Positions 61,772-64,000 of a stretch of 64,000 nucleotides of DNA are shown piece by piece. The position numbers were made by a program, and so were the translations under genes. The notes below the pieces were generated by a model. It ran no database searches. It was not told the origin of the DNA and worked only from the letters and a program-made list of their open reading frames with translations. Each line of letters starts with the position of its first letter. Positions within the stretch are counted from its first letter, which is position 1. The stretch comes from Novosphingobium subterraneum (GTDB lineage Bacteria; Pseudomonadota; Alphaproteobacteria; Sphingomonadales; Sphingomonadaceae), in the NCBI RefSeq assembly GCF_000807925.1, contig NZ_JRVC01000012.1, forward strand, positions 94,711 to 158,710, given 5' to 3'.

Positions 61772-62974
61772 ATGGCGCAGCCGATGAGCGAGGCAAACTC
61801 CCCCTTCCCGACCGATCTTTCAAAGCTGCGCGTCGCGCTGTTCAGCGGCAACTACAATTACGTCCGCGATGGCGCGAACCAGGCGTTGAACCGCCTCGTC
61901 GGCTATCTTCTGCGCCAGGGCGCGGATGTCCGCATCTATGCCCCCAAGGTGGATGAACCCGCCTTCGAGGCAACCGGCACGCTGATCGGTGTACCCTCGT
62001 TCGCGATCCCGGGCCGTCCCGAGTATCGCTTCCCGCTTGCCCTGTCCCCACGCATCCGCCGCGATCTGGCCACGTTTGCCCCCCACGTCGTGCACGTCTC
62101 CTCACCCGACGTCGTCGCGCACCGCGCGGTTTCGTGGGCGCGACACCGCAGGCTTCCCATCCTCGCCTCGGTCCACACCCGGTTCGAGACCTACTTCCGC
62201 TACTACAACATGGCCTGGGCCGAACCCGTGGTCGAAGCCCTGATGCGTCGCTTCTACCGCCGCTGCGATGCGCTGGTCGCGCCGTCGGAATCGATGGCGC
62301 AGGTGCTGCGCGACCAGCGGATGAATTACGACATCGACATCTGGTCGCGCGGGGTCGATCGCGAGATCTTCCACCCCGGAGCGCGCAGTCTCGAATGGCG
62401 CCGCTCGCTCGGCATTGGTGATGACGAAGTGGTGATCGGCTTCCTTGGCCGCCTAGTCATGGAGAAAGGCCTCGATGTCTTTTCCGACTCGGTCGACCAG
62501 CTGGTGCGCAAGGGCGTCAAACATCGCGTGCTCGTGGTTGGTGAAGGCCCGGCACACGACTGGTTTGCCGCCCGGTTGCCCGATGCGGTCTTCGCCGGGT
62601 TCCAGGGCGGGCACGATCTCGGCCGCGCGGTCGCGAGCATGGACGTGCTTTTCAATCCGTCGGTCACCGAGACCTTCGGCAACGTCACTCTTGAAGCAAT
62701 GGCTTGCCGCGTACCGGTCGTTGCCGCAGCAGCGACCGGAAGCCAGAGCCTCGTCGACGACAACGTATCGGGCCGCCTGATCACGCCGGGTGCCGTCCGC
62801 CAGTTTGCCGAGGCGCTGCGTTGCTATGTGGAAGACGCAGGGCTTCGCGCCCGCCACGGCATGGCGGGCGAGGAACGCAGTCTCGACTTCTCCTGGGACC
62901 GGATCAATCAGGCAGTCGCCGATACCTACCTCAGGCTGGTGCGCCAGAAGTCCAAGTCGCGGGCGGGTCAATAG
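61772..62974 (+). CDS. GT4-type glycosyltransferase (mannosyltransferase-like)
   Basis: 400 residues from ATG 61772 (ATG 61784 also possible). Two Rossmann domains; the N-terminal one begins LRVALFSGNYNYVRDGANQALNRLVGYLLRQGADVRIYAP, the C-terminal one has GFLGRLVMEKGLDVF and the EX7E donor motif in TETFGNVTLEAMACRVPVV. It resembles GDP-mannose-dependent alpha-mannosyltransferases that glycosylate a lipid. Cytoplasmic, membrane-peripheral. Substrate is inferred. Confidence 0.85.
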   Translation: MAQPMSEANSPFPTDLSKLRVALFSGNYNYVRDGANQALNRLVGYLLRQGADVRIYAPKVDEPAFEATGTLIGVPSFAIPGRPEYRFPLALSPRIRRDLATFAPHVVHVSSPDVVAHRAVSWARHRRLPILASVHTRFETYFRYYNMAWAEPVVEALMRRFYRRCDALVAPSESMAQVLRDQRMNYDIDIWSRGVDREIFHPGARSLEWRRSLGIGDDEVVIGFLGRLVMEKGLDVFSDSVDQLVRKGVKHRVLVVGEGPAHDWFAARLPDAVFAGFQGGHDLGRAVASMDVLFNPSVTETFGNVTLEAMACRVPVVAAAATGSQSLVDDNVSGRLITPGAVRQFAEALRCYVEDAGLRARHGMAGEERSLDFSWDRINQAVADTYLRLVRQKSKSRAGQ

Positions 62975-62983
62975 ACGCCAGGC

Positions 62984-63436
62984 TCAGTGCAGCACGCCTG
63001 CAGCCTTCATCCGGATCGCATACCACAGGAAGAACACGAGCGAGCCCCAGATCAGGAGGTTCATCGCCATCATTGCGCCCGAGTTCATGGATGTGGGCAT
63101 CGTGCTGTCGAGAAGATGCGCAAGCTGGCTTGCGGCAAGGCCGCCCAGCGAAACCGCAAATGCCGTAACGGCATGGCGCGAACGCACCAGCAGCAGGAGC
63201 GAGCCTGCCAGCGAACCCCAGACACCAAGCGCCCAGAACGCGCTGAGCCAGGCGGGCATGGCGAGCATGTAGGCGATCTCGGCTTCAGTCATGCCGACGG
63301 ACTTCATGTAACCAAACGGGTCGAGCTTGCTCATCGCGTAGTCGACGCAACCAAAGCTGTTCCATAACAGACTGATCACGCCGACAGCCCAGAGATGGCC
63401 CGGTGTCTTCACGGGATTGTCTTGCAGGTTATCCAT
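62984..63436 (-). CDS. Hypothetical multi-pass membrane protein
   Basis: 150 residues from ATG 63436 with GAGAGGA upstream. About four membrane segments (HLWAVGVISLLWNSFGCVDYAMS; PAWLSAFWALGVWGSLAGSLLLLV; AVTAFAVSLGGLAASQLAHLL; MMAMNLLIWGSLVFFLWYAI). The FGYMKSVGMTEAEIAYMLAMPAWL motif between the first two is common in small sugar- or light-stress-linked membrane proteins of alphaproteobacteria, function unknown. About 90 bases downstream of a PadR gene in the same orientation, a possible target. Confidence 0.7.
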   Translation of the reverse strand: MDNLQDNPVKTPGHLWAVGVISLLWNSFGCVDYAMSKLDPFGYMKSVGMTEAEIAYMLAMPAWLSAFWALGVWGSLAGSLLLLVRSRHAVTAFAVSLGGLAASQLAHLLDSTMPTSMNSGAMMAMNLLIWGSLVFFLWYAIRMKAAGVLH

Positions 63437-63522
63437 GGGTCCTCTCCCCCTGTTACCCGGGGAGAGGATATCATGGCCCAATGCATCCTCAAAGCGGCGC
63501 GAAAGCGCGGATTCATGGAGCA

Positions 63523-63975
63523 TCAGAGGCGTTCGATCCTGCGTGCGGCCTCGTCGAGGATGTCGGCAATGGCATGGGCAGTCTCGGTATCGAAACCTTC
63601 TGCCATGACGCGATTGCGCACGGCTGCGTGAAGGTTGCCCATTGCCCGGCGGACCGGCGGACTGTCCGCACGATCACGCTGTTCGCCCAGCGCCTTGAGC
63701 CGGGCGAGGACCGCGTCGATTTCCGCATCCTTGCCAACCAGTTCGGCCCGGCCACTGTCGGTAACAGCGAAAGCCTTGCGCGGGCCTTCACCTGCCTCTT
63801 CCGCGATCAGCCCTTCGTCAACCAGCAGGCTGAGCGTAGGGTAGACCACGCCCGGGCTTGGCGCATATTCGCCACTGGCAAGCTCGCCGATCGCGCGGAT
63901 CAGGTCATAGCCATGGCGCGGCTGTTCTGCCACGAGATGCAGCAGAAGCAGGCGAAGCTCACCGCTACCGAACAT
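63523..63975 (-). CDS. PadR-family transcriptional regulator
   Basis: 150 residues from ATG 63975, the only start possible: an in-frame TGA lies at 63997-63999. Winged helix with FGSGELRLLLLHLVAEQPRHGYDLIRAIGELASGEYAPSPGVVYPTLSLLVDEGLI, then a C-terminal dimerisation helix. Codons just upstream of the start would read GGRRGGR, similar to the Gly/Arg-rich N-terminal extension of related regulators, but a stop precedes them. Likely controls the downstream membrane gene. Confidence 0.9.
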   Translation of the reverse strand: MFGSGELRLLLLHLVAEQPRHGYDLIRAIGELASGEYAPSPGVVYPTLSLLVDEGLIAEEAGEGPRKAFAVTDSGRAELVGKDAEIDAVLARLKALGEQRDRADSPPVRRAMGNLHAAVRNRVMAEGFDTETAHAIADILDEAARRIERL

Positions 63976-64000
63976 GCGCCCGCCCCGACGACCGCCTCAT

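Overview
The window looks like chromosomal DNA of a sphingomonad alphaproteobacterium, most likely Novosphingobium or a close relative. The base composition is GC-rich throughout. It carries two large TonB-dependent receptors, a single long RelA/SpoT enzyme, the alphaproteobacterial zeta-type ATPase inhibitor next to BolA and a monothiol glutaredoxin, tandem prolyl oligopeptidases, and a sphingomonad-type palindromic intergenic repeat. Assignments rest on reading motifs; no database search was possible. I saw no rRNA, tRNA, CRISPR array, insertion sequence or prophage.

Layout: 1-5300 has the start of lepA (left edge), an OprP/OprO-type porin behind a possible PHO box, a glycine-zipper protein and an S46 dipeptidyl peptidase. 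5400-11800 has a cyclopropane-fatty-acyl synthase-like methyltransferase, an OafA-like acyltransferase, an aldehyde dehydrogenase, a metallo-beta-lactamase-fold hydrolase and argG. 11870-12790 has no convincing protein gene but is dense in perfect hairpins, several with GAAA loops, ending in an intrinsic terminator: a candidate large structured RNA followed by a REP-like palindrome and a lower-GC orphan gene. 13475-17223 holds a CHRD protein and a three-gene TadE/TadE/TadG-like operon.

17365-27938 is an accessory catabolic block: CoA transferase, thiolase, LysR and AraC regulators, a TonB receptor, an SDR, an ACAD10/11-like acyl-CoA dehydrogenase and a zinc alcohol dehydrogenase. It reads as uptake and CoA-dependent breakdown of an unidentified hydrophobic or alicyclic acid or alcohol. 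27935-34300 has an aminotransferase, a ModE-like regulator coupled to a cysteine-pair orphan, an exported amidohydrolase, small membrane proteins, a NUDIX hydrolase and the zeta-bolA-grxD operon. 34346-40166 holds two tandem duplications (glycine-zipper exported proteins, S9 peptidases). 40300-42837 is rpsM-rpsK-rpoA-rplQ.

43130-47673 contains two divergent hexapeptide acetyltransferases, a DoxX-like membrane protein, a transglutaminase-like protein whose start is probably not AUG, and a low-GC island encoding an AIPR-type abortive-infection protein with a nuclease-like N-terminus plus a small HTH-like protein. 47809-54341 is mostly core: relA/spoT, a GNAT enzyme, hemF, pdeM, infC (apparent AUA start), and a lipoprotein next to an L,D-transpeptidase-like gene. 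54417-64000 has a second TonB receptor, degenerate 32-bp tandem repeats, typA, an outer-membrane barrel, a hemerythrin-domain protein, a GT4 glycosyltransferase, a small membrane protein and a PadR regulator.
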